From contig NZ_CP097484.1 in assembly GCF_023546765.1 (NCBI RefSeq), positions 4,471,501 to 4,535,500 on the forward strand: a stretch of DNA of 64,000 nt. The letters run 5' to 3'. How positions within the stretch are numbered: the stretch's first letter is position 1; each line of letters opens with the position of its first letter. The DNA comes from Methylobacterium tardum. GTDB taxonomy: Bacteria > Pseudomonadota > Alphaproteobacteria > Rhizobiales > Beijerinckiaceae. The notes below the pieces were generated by a model. It searched no databases and was not told the DNA's origin. It was given only the letters and a program-made list of their open reading frames with translations. This document shows positions 26,385 through 35,624 of this stretch, in pieces. The position numbers and the translations under genes were made by a program.

Positions 26385-27275
26385 TCAGGCCGCAAGGGTC
26401 AGCGCGTCATGGCCGGCTAGGCTCTGGCTTAAGAAGGCGATCAGCGGCTCCACAAGGTCGGGCGCGCGATCCTCGCCCAGAACCGTCACCTCGGTCATGG
26501 GAAGGGCCGGCCAGAGTTCCGGAGCCCGCAGGATCTGCATGCCCTCCTGCACGAAGGAGCGGCCGAGCAGCGTGACCCCCAGCCCGCCCGCCACCGCGGC
26601 CTGCACGCCCATCAGGCTGCTGGCGGTACAGGCGGCGACCCATTCCCGCCTGACGGTATCGAGGGCGGCGATCATCATCTCACGGTAGCTGCAGGGTGGT
26701 GCCAGCATCACCAGCCGAGCGGGCCGTGTGAAGTCCAACTGGTAGTCGGCGGATGCCAGCCAGACGAGCGGTTCGCGCCAGATGACACGTCCCCGGGAGT
26801 TGCTGCCGCTCCGCTTGGCGATCACCGCGTCCAAGCGGTCCCCGTCATAAGCCTCCAGGAGACTGCAGCTCAGACCGGTCTTCAGATCGATGTGCAGGTC
26901 GGGATAGAGCCGGCTGAACCGCGCGAGCAGCTTCGGCAGTTGGCCGGGGATGAAGTCCTCGGACACGCCGAGACGCAAGGTGCCGCTCGCAGCCGGCTCG
27001 CGCCACGTACGCATGATCCGGTCGTTGAACTCCAACATCTGGCGCGCCGCGACGAGCAGGCGCTCGCCATCCGGGGTCAGGCCGAGCGTCCGGCTGGTCC
27101 GGTCGAAGACGCGCCGCCCCAGGATCTCCTCCAGCCGGAGAACCTTCTGGCTCACAGCCGATTGCGAGCGGTGCACCACATCGGCGGCGGCCGTGAAGCT
27201 GCCGGTCTCGGCCACCGCAACGAAGGCCCGCAACAGGTCGAGCTCCAGATCCGGGTACCGCATCGTTCCGCTCAT
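26385..27275 (-). CDS. LysR-family transcriptional regulator
   Basis: 296 residues from ATG 27275; ATG 27263 is equally possible. The helix-turn-helix reads LLRAFVAVAETGSFTAAADV and HRSQSAVSQKVLRLEEILG; the effector domain follows (LRLGVSEDFIPGQLPKLLAR). It lies 90 bases upstream of the ABM gene on the same strand and may control it or the convergent oxidoreductase. The ligand cannot be told from sequence. Confidence 0.9.
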   Translation of the reverse strand: MSGTMRYPDLELDLLRAFVAVAETGSFTAAADVVHRSQSAVSQKVLRLEEILGRRVFDRTSRTLGLTPDGERLLVAARQMLEFNDRIMRTWREPAASGTLRLGVSEDFIPGQLPKLLARFSRLYPDLHIDLKTGLSCSLLEAYDGDRLDAVIAKRSGSNSRGRVIWREPLVWLASADYQLDFTRPARLVMLAPPCSYREMMIAALDTVRREWVAACTASSLMGVQAAVAGGLGVTLLGRSFVQEGMQILRAPELWPALPMTEVTVLGEDRAPDLVEPLIAFLSQSLAGHDALTLAA

Positions 27276-27331
27276 CCCCTCTTCACGCGCGTTCTTCGCG
27301 CGGGGCCGGTCCTCGCCGGTCCCACTGCCCG

Positions 27332-28138
27332 TCAATATCGACCCGGCGCCGCTCCGGACACCTGCGCCAAGAGAGGTTCATCCGCCCGCGCCATAGGTGC
27401 CGAGGCGGTGCTGAGCACCTCCGGAGGCTCGACATGTTCGCCTGCCGGCAGCACGACGACGCGCGTCTCGACCGGAACGCGACCGTAGAGATCGATGATG
27501 TCCTGATTGAACATCCGGATGCAGCCGGAGGAGACGTTCGTACCGATGGTCCGCGGCTCGGTCGTGCCGTGGATACGGTAGAGCGTGTCGCGTGGGCCGT
27601 CGAAGAGGTAGAGGGCGCGGGGTCCGAGCGGATTGCCGAGGCCGCCGGCCATGCCGTTGCGCCAGGGTGCGTTCCGCTCCGGCTCGCGGGCGATCATGTC
27701 GGCGGTCGGTGTCCAGCGCGGCCACTCGGCTTTGCGCCCCACACGTGCCGATCCACTCCAGGCAAGCCCGGCCCGACCGACGCCGACGCCGTAGCGCAGC
27801 GCTCGTCCGTTCTCGCGGACAAGGTAGAGGAACTTGTTGCCCGGATCGACCACGAGGGTGCCCGGTGGCTCGGAACGCAGGTAGGCGACCTCCTGCCGAA
27901 AGTACCGCGGATCAACATCGGCGATGTCTGTGGCCGGCAGGGCGAAGCGCTCGTCGGGGCGAGCCCCGTACATGGCCGTGAAGGCCGCGTTCGGCTGCGG
28001 TGCGATGACCCCACGCTGCGCCTCGACCTCCACACAGCCGCCCATCACCAACGCGAGCGGTGCAAGGCGAGCGTGAGCCACAAACCGCGAACGAACCCGA
28101 CCTGGGCCGGCGGGAGGGATGGATCCAGGCTCGACCAT
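27332..28138 (-). CDS. L,D-transpeptidase (YkuD), probable lipoprotein
   Basis: 268 residues from ATG 28138. The N-terminus has basic residues, a hydrophobic stretch LAPLALVMGG and then a cysteine, suggesting a lipoprotein signal. The catalytic domain carries HGTTEPRTIGTNVSSGCIRM, with the catalytic histidine and the SxGCxR cysteine. Such enzymes make 3-3 crosslinks in peptidoglycan or attach proteins to it. This short type with NPLGPRALYLFDG is common in Hyphomicrobiales. It ends 57 bases before the LysR start on the same strand. Confidence 0.9.
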   Translation of the reverse strand: MVEPGSIPPAGPGRVRSRFVAHARLAPLALVMGGCVEVEAQRGVIAPQPNAAFTAMYGARPDERFALPATDIADVDPRYFRQEVAYLRSEPPGTLVVDPGNKFLYLVRENGRALRYGVGVGRAGLAWSGSARVGRKAEWPRWTPTADMIAREPERNAPWRNGMAGGLGNPLGPRALYLFDGPRDTLYRIHGTTEPRTIGTNVSSGCIRMFNQDIIDLYGRVPVETRVVVLPAGEHVEPPEVLSTASAPMARADEPLLAQVSGAAPGRY

Positions 28139-28432
28139 GATGCTCTCGGCTCTCGCAAAGCGACTCTGCGGCGGTGCCGCGGACACCGCCCTCAAGCACG
28201 CCGAATAGGTTGCACTCGCGAGGTAGCCGAAGGAAACGCATAGTTTCGATCGTTGTCAGTAGCATATCGAATGGATGGACAGGACCGGCCTCATCCTCTG
28301 TGCTGCAGGCGCGACGGACTCAACTGTCAGACGGGGCCCGACAGGGCAGCCATGCCTCCTTGGGTTGCTGGTGCTTCGCAGCCAAAAGGCCACCACGGGC
28401 CGAGCTTCCTTCAAGCTCCCTAGCCGGCGCAC

Positions 28433-29368
28433 TTAGGCCGATAATGGCCTGGGCGCGCCCACGCTCACGCTTCCTTCAGGATAGGCTTTGAGGACGTCGA
28501 TGAAGGCACGAAGACCGGCGGGGACATGTCTGTGCCCCGGGTAGTAGAGGAACACGCCAGGGTAAGGCGGGCACCAGTCTTCGAGAAGAGACGTGAGCAC
28601 GCCGGCTTCAAGATGATGTCGGGCCACCAGTTCAGGAACGAACGCGATACCCAGACCGCGGATCGCGGCTTCGGTCATCAACTCCGCGCGATTGAGGATG
28701 AGTGCCCCTGGAACGTCGATGACTACGACTTGGCCGTGACGCTCGAACTCCCACTTGCAGGATCGGCCGTTCGGCGTCCGGGTCCGAATGCAGTGGTGAG
28801 CCGATAGATCGTCTGGCGTGCGCGGCAGATCCCGTCCTTCGAGATAGGACGGCGATGAGACCGCGAGCATGCGCGAGGCCCCTCCGAACCGCACCCCAAC
28901 CATATCGCGCGGGACCTCTTCGCCAAGCCTGAAGCCCGCGTCGAAGCCTTCCGCGACGATGTCCACGAAGGCAGGCTCGGCCACGAGGTCGACCGCCATC
29001 TCGGGGAAGCGGCTGAGGAAGACCGGGATGACGGTCCGCAGCAGGAGCAGGGAGACGGTCTCGGATGCCGTGATCCGAAGTGTCCCTCTGGGATGATCTC
29101 GCGACGCATCGACTTCGGCCAGTGCTCCGTAGAGATCCTGAAGGATGGGCCGCAGGCGCTCGACCAAGCGCTCACCAGCCTGTGTCGGCGAGACGCTGCG
29201 GGTGGTCCGGTTCAGCAGACGCGTACCAAGCCGCGCCTCCAGGCCGCTCATCATGTGGCTCAGGGTCGAGGGCGCCAACTCCAACTCGTCGGCAGCCTTC
29301 CGAAAGCTCCTGTGCGTCGCGATCGCGGCAAGCACCTTCAGTTCGGTCAAGGTCGGCAGATCATTCAT
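28433..29368 (-). CDS. LysR-family transcriptional regulator
   Basis: 311 residues from ATG 29368 (MNDLPTLTELKVLAAIATHR). The helix-turn-helix is FRKAADELELAPSTLSHMMS and the recognition of the effector domain includes GTLRITASETVSLLLLRTVI. It resembles the CrgA/DmlR-like group that regulates neighbouring oxidoreductases. It is divergent from the SDR gene at 29459 with 90 bases between, so it probably controls that gene. The 28139-28432 gap before it holds no gene. Confidence 0.9.
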   Translation of the reverse strand: MNDLPTLTELKVLAAIATHRSFRKAADELELAPSTLSHMMSGLEARLGTRLLNRTTRSVSPTQAGERLVERLRPILQDLYGALAEVDASRDHPRGTLRITASETVSLLLLRTVIPVFLSRFPEMAVDLVAEPAFVDIVAEGFDAGFRLGEEVPRDMVGVRFGGASRMLAVSSPSYLEGRDLPRTPDDLSAHHCIRTRTPNGRSCKWEFERHGQVVVIDVPGALILNRAELMTEAAIRGLGIAFVPELVARHHLEAGVLTSLLEDWCPPYPGVFLYYPGHRHVPAGLRAFIDVLKAYPEGSVSVGAPRPLSA

Positions 29369-29458
29369 GGCCAAACGCCACCAAGGCATGCGGAATTGCC
29401 CCGCTTATTCTGGGCAATGATGCGGACTAGCTCGTGCCGGGACAAGCTGGAGGCGAAG

Positions 29459-30295
29459 ATGGTTCGGACGTGGTTCATCACAGGTGTGAACAGCGGCTTC
29501 GGTCGCGAGATGGCGGAGCAACTGCTCGGACGCGGTGAGCGTGTGGCAGGTACGGCGCGCCGTCCGGACGATATCGCTGACCTGAAAGCTAAGTACGGCA
29601 CGAGCTTCTGGACCGCACAGCTCGATCTGACGGACACAGCGGCAGTAGCGGACGTGGTGAACCGCGCATTCCACCATCTCGGACGGATCGATGTTGTCGT
29701 GAACAACGCCGGTTACGGCCAGTTTGGAGCGGTCGAAGGTCTGAGCGACGAGCAGATCGCGCGGCAGATTGATACCAATCTGATCGGGCCGATCCACGTG
29801 GTCAGGGCAGCCCTTCCGCACCTGCGCAGACAGGGCGGCGGACGCCTGATCGCCATGTCGTCTTACGGCGGCCAGGCTACCCATCCGGGCGCCTCCCTCT
29901 ATCATGCAAGCAAGTGGGGTCTGGAGGGTTTCTTCGACTCGGTTGCGGCCGAGGTTGCACCCCTCGGCATCGGCGTCACGATTGTCGAGCCCGGTGCCGC
30001 ACGCACCGCGTTCCGGACGACGGCCGGAACGCTGTTGGGCGCGGACGTCGACGCGTACCGGAACACGTCGATCGGCGCGATGCGTGCGATGCTCTCGAAT
30101 CCCGACGCCATCGCGAAGGGCGATCCTGGCAAGATGGTTCAGATCATCATCGACAGCGTGGAAATAGACCCTGGACCGAGGCGGATCGCGTTGGGCGGAG
30201 ATGCCTACACCATGATTAAGCGAGCGCTGGTCGAGCGCTTGGCCGCTTTAGAGGCACAGAAGGGTGCCGCCTTCGCGACTGATGTGGCGCGTTGA
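29459..30295 (+). CDS. Short-chain dehydrogenase/reductase (SDR)
   Basis: 278 residues from ATG 29459, preceded by GGAGG six bases away. The nucleotide motif TGVNSGFG, the NNAG motif (VVVNNAGYGQFG), the catalytic serine in AMSSYGG and YHASK are all present. It is of the classical type with a long C-terminal part, similar to the group acting on ketones or aldehydes of unknown nature. The divergent LysR gene suggests inducible expression. Confidence 0.9.
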   Translation: MVRTWFITGVNSGFGREMAEQLLGRGERVAGTARRPDDIADLKAKYGTSFWTAQLDLTDTAAVADVVNRAFHHLGRIDVVVNNAGYGQFGAVEGLSDEQIARQIDTNLIGPIHVVRAALPHLRRQGGGRLIAMSSYGGQATHPGASLYHASKWGLEGFFDSVAAEVAPLGIGVTIVEPGAARTAFRTTAGTLLGADVDAYRNTSIGAMRAMLSNPDAIAKGDPGKMVQIIIDSVEIDPGPRRIALGGDAYTMIKRALVERLAALEAQKGAAFATDVAR

Positions 30296-30429
30296 GGCTA
30301 AGCGCGTGCCAGATCCGTGGCCTGACTAAACTGCCAGCGTTTCGCCACCAACACTATGACCTTGGCGTACGCTTTCGTAGCCTACTGGCGGGAGGCGTGG
30401 CTGTTGACTCTGAAAGTGCTCCGCAACAA

Positions 30430-30463
30430 GTCCGCTTCTCCGGCTTCAACGCCGGAAGCGGAC
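30430..30463. repeat. GTCCGCTT inverted-repeat hairpin
   Basis: GTCCGCTTCTCCGGC and GCCGGAAGCGGAC form a 13-base stem with a two-base bulge and a TTCAAC loop. It lies between the convergent SDR and TadE genes and could serve as a terminator for both. The arms share the GTCCGCTT/AAGCGGAC core with the repeat locus at 34586. Confidence 0.6.
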
Positions 30464-30524
30464 AGACGGCAATCGGCCAGCAGCCGACATAAGATGCGGT
30501 CGAGCAGGCCGCGCTTGAATAGTT

Positions 30525-31094
30525 TCAGGCACATGGCTTCCCGTCCGGCAGCACGACCTCGGGCTTGCCGTTGTACGTGGTCCCCTTCCGGATCGGCCAA
30601 GTGATCGTGTAGCTGAAGGCGTAGTTCTTCAGGGCCGGCAGGATGTTGAACAACGGCTTGTAGGCGTAGGTCACCTCGGCCATCACGTAGCGCGCCTTCG
30701 CTTCCTGGCTTGCGGCAGGTGCCGGGCCTATCGTCGAGTTCACATCGCGCGGTGTCGCGTTCTGCGCCTTGCTGGAGCAGACCTTAGAGACGAAGGACGT
30801 CCCGTTCGCATAGACGCCGATCGCGGACAGGACCACGCCCATGCCGGAGGTGTCGTAAGGCCTCGTGACCGCGGATCCCGCGGCATAGACATCGTCGAGC
30901 GATCCGAGGTTCTGACGGCTGATCAGGTCCGCCATCGTCCGCGCGGACCGTGCGAGCCGCTGACCCGTCATGACGGCGCGCGGGATCTCGATGGACGCGA
31001 ACATCACCAGGATCATGATCGGGGCGATCAGAGCGAACTCGACGGCACCGGCACCGGCATCGGAGCGCCCGAAGCGCCACACCAGGCAGCGCAT
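30525..31094 (-). CDS. TadE-like pilus assembly protein
   Basis: 189 residues. The N-terminal GAGAVEFALIAPIMILVMFA is the TadE motif: a glutamate one helix turn into a membrane segment after a short basic leader. The rest is a periplasmic domain with two or three cysteines (VCSSKAQNA, DGKPCA) that may pair. TadE/TadF/TadG are minor pseudopilins of Flp-type pili. The start overlaps the stop of the next upstream gene (TGATG). No tadABC or flp gene is in the window. Confidence 0.85.
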   Translation of the reverse strand: MRCLVWRFGRSDAGAGAVEFALIAPIMILVMFASIEIPRAVMTGQRLARSARTMADLISRQNLGSLDDVYAAGSAVTRPYDTSGMGVVLSAIGVYANGTSFVSKVCSSKAQNATPRDVNSTIGPAPAASQEAKARYVMAEVTYAYKPLFNILPALKNYAFSYTITWPIRKGTTYNGKPEVVLPDGKPCA

Positions 31095-31684
31095 CAGCAG
31101 CTTCCCGCAGGATAGGGCTCCGACCGGAAGATCGCGGTCGAGATCAGGAGCTGCCTGCCGCCCGGCATCGCTTGGCCCGACGGCATGAGGAGCGAGAAGT
31201 AGAGGGGGGCCGGCACGGCCGCGGTGATGCTGACGACGGCGTCGCCGGTCGGGCACGTGAACGTCTTCCCAAACGCCGTATTCCAGTTCTTCGCCTTGTC
31301 GTCGTACGGCTGCGCCTGGGTCGCGGATGCAAAGGTGGCGGAACTGGTCACGTCGAGCTTCAGGTCCGAGCAGCCGACGAACCAGAGGCTCCGGCACATC
31401 TGGCTTCGCATCCGGTCCGCCGCCGGCGTGCCGTCCGCCCCCGTCTGGAACTCACCGGTGAAGAGCGTCCGCGCTGCTCGGTCGACGGCATCGTCGAGGG
31501 ATTGCTGCGTCAGGATGTGGAGGCCGGCCTGGAACACCACACCCAGGATCGCGAAGAACGGAAGGCCGAGCATCGCGAACTCGACGGCGGCCGAGCCGCG
31601 TGCATCCGGCACCCAATTGCGGAGGAGACGCTTCGTACAGGGCGTCGGACGGCGTGCCCGGTCTGTCGGACATCGATCCGTCAT
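31094..31684 (-). CDS. TadE-like pilus assembly protein
   Basis: 196 residues. ARGSAAVEFAMLGLPFFAIL is the TadE-type membrane segment with its glutamate. The following QSLDDAVDRAARTLFTGEFQ and cysteines at MCRSLWFVGC are typical of the longer minor pseudopilins. The first 25 residues are basic and cytoplasmic. Its start overlaps the stop of the TadG gene by four bases, so all three genes are translationally coupled. Confidence 0.85.
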   Translation of the reverse strand: MTDRCPTDRARRPTPCTKRLLRNWVPDARGSAAVEFAMLGLPFFAILGVVFQAGLHILTQQSLDDAVDRAARTLFTGEFQTGADGTPAADRMRSQMCRSLWFVGCSDLKLDVTSSATFASATQAQPYDDKAKNWNTAFGKTFTCPTGDAVVSITAAVPAPLYFSLLMPSGQAMPGGRQLLISTAIFRSEPYPAGSC

Positions 31685-33222
31685 TTCGCGATCCGCAGCT
31701 CATTGATTTGGGAGCCGATCGACGCGAAAACGTCGTTCAGCGCACTCGAGTTCTTTACGTCGTAGAACATGTCCGGCGTGGTGGCGCAGTTGCGCAGCAT
31801 GTCGCTTGTGCCGTCCGTGACCTCGACGCGTACCGTGAAGATCTGGATGCCCGCGCTCTTCATGTTCGTGCACAACTGCGCGGTCCGTGCATCCATGTAC
31901 TTCGTGCGTGTCGCGTTGTCGTACGATGTCGTCCCGATGCGGTTGTTCCAGATGAACCCGATCCCGGAATAGTAGGACTGGTTGTCCGAATTGGACGGAG
32001 CGCTCTGATTCTGACCGTCGGTCATCAGGACCACATACTTGCGGGTCTTCTCGTCGGTATAGAGAGCTCCGTCAGAGAACGGCGCGTTCGGCGAGAGAAC
32101 GTGCCAGCCCCACATGAGGCCGGTGGCGATGTTCGTATCGCCCAAGACGGTCATGGCGGTGATCGCGTCTGTGATCGTCGCCTTTGTGGTCGTCAGCCGC
32201 GTTAGGGGCTGGAGCTCGCAGCCGGAATTCGGGCCGTAGTGGTACCCCGTTCCGGACTGGGTCGACGATGCGGCAGGGAGGATCTTGTTGGAGCCGTACT
32301 TCGCAACCTGTCCCTGGCGCGTCCGATCGTTCGAGCTCTGGCTGCGAGTGCCGGTCGGATAGTCCAACATGTAGTCGTTGATTGCGCTCCCGTCGTTGTC
32401 GCTCTCATCCGGCGCGAACATGGGAACGTACAAGGTATCGGGTGTCGCGACCGTCGGCGGCTGCTCCTGGACGTCATAGGGCGTCGGTCGGGTCTCGACG
32501 CAGCCGGCCCAGGCGACCTTCATCTTCCCGAACAGCGAGAAGCGATTTGCGGTCGCATCCTTCACCGCGAAGATCTCCTTGTGGATCGACGACTTGGCGT
32601 CGACGTCCATAAAGGAGGCGTTGGCGTAGCCCGCGCCGATGTTGACGGTCATCGAGAACGGCACCACCGCCATCTTGAGCGAGTTTGGCTTGGCCGGATC
32701 GACCTCCTTGAACATCGATTCCGCGAGGGAGGTCGCCGCGCTCTTGAGGTTCGCGAGCTTCGTCCCCTTCATCGAACCGGTGTTGTCGAGCACCAGCGCG
32801 ACCTCGAGGTTGCCGCTGCCGCGGCGCGCCACCGCGGTGACGTCGATCGGCAGCTGCCTGAAGCCCGCGATGCTCGTGATCGGAGTCCGGGTGTTCCCCA
32901 CGATCTCGACCCGGATGGTGTCGCCGTCCCGCTTGGCCGTGACGACCGCGTCTCGCAACCGTCCATCGGACAGCAGCGCTTTGACCTGCGTGTCCGCCTT
33001 CGCCTGCAGGTCCTGATCGCTCACGGTGGTCGAGAGCTTCGCGAGGGTCAGGACCGTAGCGTCGACCGCGTTCTGCGCCTTCTGACGGACCGCAACGTTG
33101 ATGCCGTAGTCGATACCCATGCCGCCCACCATGACGAAGGGCACCATGGCGAGGGCAAAGATCGCCGCGAAGTTGCCGTCGCTGTTTGTGCGGAAGCGGA
33201 CAAACAGTCGCTGATACAGCAT
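31681..33222 (-). CDS. TadG-like protein with von Willebrand A domain
   Basis: 513 residues from ATG 33222 (MLYQRLFVRFRTNSDGNFAA). An N-terminal membrane helix (AIFALAMVPFVMVGGMGIDY) with the Tad-type leader is followed by a vWA domain: the metal-site motif LVLDNTGSMKG near residue 150, and VVLMTDGQN near residue 400. In Flp pili TadG anchors the machinery to the cell wall or outer membrane. Codons are less GC-biased than in neighbours. First gene of the triad. Confidence 0.88.
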   Translation of the reverse strand: MLYQRLFVRFRTNSDGNFAAIFALAMVPFVMVGGMGIDYGINVAVRQKAQNAVDATVLTLAKLSTTVSDQDLQAKADTQVKALLSDGRLRDAVVTAKRDGDTIRVEIVGNTRTPITSIAGFRQLPIDVTAVARRGSGNLEVALVLDNTGSMKGTKLANLKSAATSLAESMFKEVDPAKPNSLKMAVVPFSMTVNIGAGYANASFMDVDAKSSIHKEIFAVKDATANRFSLFGKMKVAWAGCVETRPTPYDVQEQPPTVATPDTLYVPMFAPDESDNDGSAINDYMLDYPTGTRSQSSNDRTRQGQVAKYGSNKILPAASSTQSGTGYHYGPNSGCELQPLTRLTTTKATITDAITAMTVLGDTNIATGLMWGWHVLSPNAPFSDGALYTDEKTRKYVVLMTDGQNQSAPSNSDNQSYYSGIGFIWNNRIGTTSYDNATRTKYMDARTAQLCTNMKSAGIQIFTVRVEVTDGTSDMLRNCATTPDMFYDVKNSSALNDVFASIGSQINELRIAK

Positions 33223-33665
33223 GCTGATCCTTCCTGTCGGAAGGCTCGTACTCGGCAACTTGTGACCTTTTGCTTAACACGTCCAGCTCATTTAGCTATA
33301 AGCAAAGCCGACTCATTCAGCCACATGGTCAATTTATCGAGGTGTTTTGATCAAGCGGTGATCGAGCCAGATAACACCATCGATGTTTCAAATATGCTCG
33401 TTCTCGACGCCAGCCGAAGTTTCCATATGACTGGAGGGCGGCCGTTTCTGGGAAGCGCCGTTGGATGGCTGCACGATCGCGGTGGGTTGTCTCCGGAATA
33501 GCCGCTTGGGTTGGTATTGCGACGGTCTGCTTCTAAGCCAGGGCTCGTATAAGCAGACGCCACCATCGCGCCCGCTTCGACCTATGGGCGCACTGCACAA
33601 CGTCTGCTTGCGAGGTTTCGACATTAGTCGCATTTTATGTTCTCCCCGCAGTTGGGAGCGTCCGA
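33223..33665. other. Intergenic region, no gene seen
   Basis: About 440 bases of lower GC between the divergent TadG and methyltransferase genes. Promoters for both should lie here. A GCGCCCGCTTCGACC stretch near 33568 and GTCTGCTTGCGAG near 33602 look like decayed pieces of the dispersed repeat family. Confidence 0.5.
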
Positions 33666-34478
33666 ATGGCGGCGACGGACAGATCATTCACGGGATCGAT
33701 CCCCCAGCTGTACCAACGTCACCTCGTTCCGCTGGCCTTCGAGCCTTACGCCGGAGACTTGGCCGAGGAGGTGCGCCGGCTGAAGCCCGGCAGCGTCTTG
33801 GAGACCGCCGCTGGCACTGGCGTCGTTACCCGAGCGCTCGCGACAGTGCTGCCCGCCGCGACCCGCTTGGTGGCCACCGACCTCAACGCGGCCATGCTTG
33901 ACGTCGCGCGTACCCACGTCCCTTGCGACAGACCCGTCGAATGGCGGCAGGCCGACGCCTTGGCCCTGCCTTTCGCCGACGAGACGTTCGACGCGGTGAT
34001 TTGCCAGTTCGGGGCCATGTTCTTCCCCGATAAGCATCAAGGGTTTAGGGAAGCTTGGCGCGTCCTAAAACCCTCGGGCTGCTATCTGCTCAGCGTATGG
34101 GACAAGATCGGTGCGAACGAGTTCCCCGACGCCGTGACGCGAGCTCTCGCCGAAATGTTTCCTGACGACCCGCCTCGCTTCCTCGCGCGCACGCCGCACG
34201 GCTACTGCGACACCGCTCGCATCATCGAGGATCTGAAGGCCGCCGGCTTTGCCGATGTCACGTCTAAGGTGGTGAGCCACGTCAGCAGGAGCGAAACGGC
34301 TCACGAGCCGGCCTTGGCCTTTTGTCAGGGCACACCCTTGCGAAGTGAGATCGAGGCACGTGACGCCGCCCGTCTTGAGGAGGCGACGCAGCGCGTTGCA
34401 GGGGCGCTGGCAAAGCGCTTCGGGGAGGGCCCGATTGAGGGCCGGATTCGCGCGATCGTGTTCTGCGCAACCCGATGA
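33666..34478 (+). CDS. Class I SAM-dependent methyltransferase
   Basis: 270 residues. Motif I is VLETAAGTGVVTRAL, followed by LVATDLNAAMLDVA (acidic residue binding the ribose) and QADALALPFADETFDAVICQ. This is a UbiE-like small-molecule methyltransferase (Methyltransf_11/25). The substrate is unknown. It stands alone between repeat-rich gaps. Confidence 0.9.
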   Translation: MAATDRSFTGSIPQLYQRHLVPLAFEPYAGDLAEEVRRLKPGSVLETAAGTGVVTRALATVLPAATRLVATDLNAAMLDVARTHVPCDRPVEWRQADALALPFADETFDAVICQFGAMFFPDKHQGFREAWRVLKPSGCYLLSVWDKIGANEFPDAVTRALAEMFPDDPPRFLARTPHGYCDTARIIEDLKAAGFADVTSKVVSHVSRSETAHEPALAFCQGTPLRSEIEARDAARLEEATQRVAGALAKRFGEGPIEGRIRAIVFCATR

Positions 34479-34585
34479 CAGGCTGTTCTCCACCCAGGGC
34501 CGAAGTTGCCGGACAGCCGGCGTATGGCGGCTTTCTGGTAGCTCGGAATGGCTTCGGGACGCCCGACATGGGTCGTGAGAAGGCC

Positions 34586-34620
34586 GTCCGCTTTTCCGGC
34601 AGCAGCGCTCCGAAGCGGAC
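34586..34620. repeat. GTCCGCTT inverted pair
   Basis: GTCCGCTT at the left and AAGCGGAC at the right are exact inverted copies with a 19-base loop. Same core as 30430-30463. Confidence 0.6.
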
Positions 34621-34671
34621 AAGCCGCTTACGGCCAATCCGCGTCACGCCGGATCGCCAGCGCGCGCAGGA

Positions 34672-34703
34672 CCGGACGTTCGGCTTCGCGCCCATTCCAG
34701 TCA
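34672..34703 (+). repeat. Dispersed repeat, copy D
   Basis: CCGGACGTTCGGCTTCGCGC continuing CCATTCCAGTCA; related to copies A-C. Confidence 0.75.
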
Positions 34704-35001
34704 CTAGATGGCCCTCGTGTGCATCTCCGAAGCGGACATCGGTCAAGCCGGCGGCCACGACATTCTGGTGATGGGGCCTATTAAGCGGGAGGTGCCCGGC
34801 CAGTGGCTGCCCCGTCCAAGGGTGCTTCTGAAAGAACTGGGGACAACCGCCAGTCGCTCCTTGGCCAACCCCCGCGCATGCCCATGTGCCGGTCCTCGGA
34901 AGTACGAGGCATTCACGCGATGATAGCGACCGCGCCGCATCCTACCCGCTGAACCAGGAGCGCCGCGTCGACCGCCGGGCCTCCGCGCTCCCGGACGCTT
35001 G

Positions 35002-35624
35002 ATGCCCAAGTGTTACAGCTACATCCGGTTCTCGCGCCCCGAGCAGTTGCGGGGCGACAGCTTGCGGCGCCAGAGCGAGGCCGCCGACAAGTGGGCCGCC
35101 GATCACGGCATGGTCATCGACGAGAGCATCCAGGATCTCGGCGTCAGCTCCTTCCGGGGCCTCAACCGGATCAAGGCGCCCTCGGAAAGTTCCTCGACCT
35201 CATGCGGAAGGGGCAGGTGGAGCAGGGCTCCTTCCTGATCTTCGAGAGCCTGGACCGCTTCGGCCGCGACCAGATCCTCGACGTGGTGAGCGAGTTCACC
35301 AAGGTGCTCACGGCCGGCATCACCATCGTCACCCTGGTCGACGGGCGGACCTATTCGCGGGAGCTCATCAACAAGGAGCCGGGCGCACTGTTCGGCGCCA
35401 TGATGGTGATGATGCGGGCGAACGACGAGAGCACGACGAAGGCCAAGCGCGTCGGGGATGCCTGGGAGAAGAAGCGGAAGGACGCCTCCGGGGCGGTGCT
35501 GACCTCGCGGGTCCCGGGCTGGCTGCACGTCGTCGAGGAGGACGGTAAGCGGCGGATCGAGTTCAGGAAGGACGGCCTGAAGGTCGACCGCGGCGTCCGC
35601 CGCCGCCTGACCCCGCGGTGGTGA
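35002..35624 (+). pseudogene. Serine recombinase, truncated and frame-broken
   Basis: The resolvase domain is clear: SYIRFSRPEQLRGDSLRRQ holds the catalytic serine and the arginine, and FLIFESLDRFGRDQILDVV follows. One G is missing near 35175, splitting NRI from GALGKFLDLMRKG. After about 207 residues it stops, in the beginning of the recombinase DNA-binding region (VPGWLHVVEEDGKRRIEF), whereas large serine recombinases have 450-600 residues. It was probably the integrase of a lost phage or element. Confidence 0.8.

Larger units (their letters stand above)
34479..35001. other. Repeat-rich intergenic region
   Basis: About 520 bases without a gene. It holds a GTCCGCTT...AAGCGGAC inverted pair (34586-34620) and copy D of the dispersed repeat (34672-34703). 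A 158-codon minus-strand frame reads antisense through both the repeats and the methyltransferase end and was rejected. Confidence 0.6.

Noticed and set aside
34282..34758. Minus-strand 158-codon frame
   Set aside because: Reads through repeat copy D and antisense to the methyltransferase gene; its N-terminus MGAKPNVRSCA is repeat-derived.
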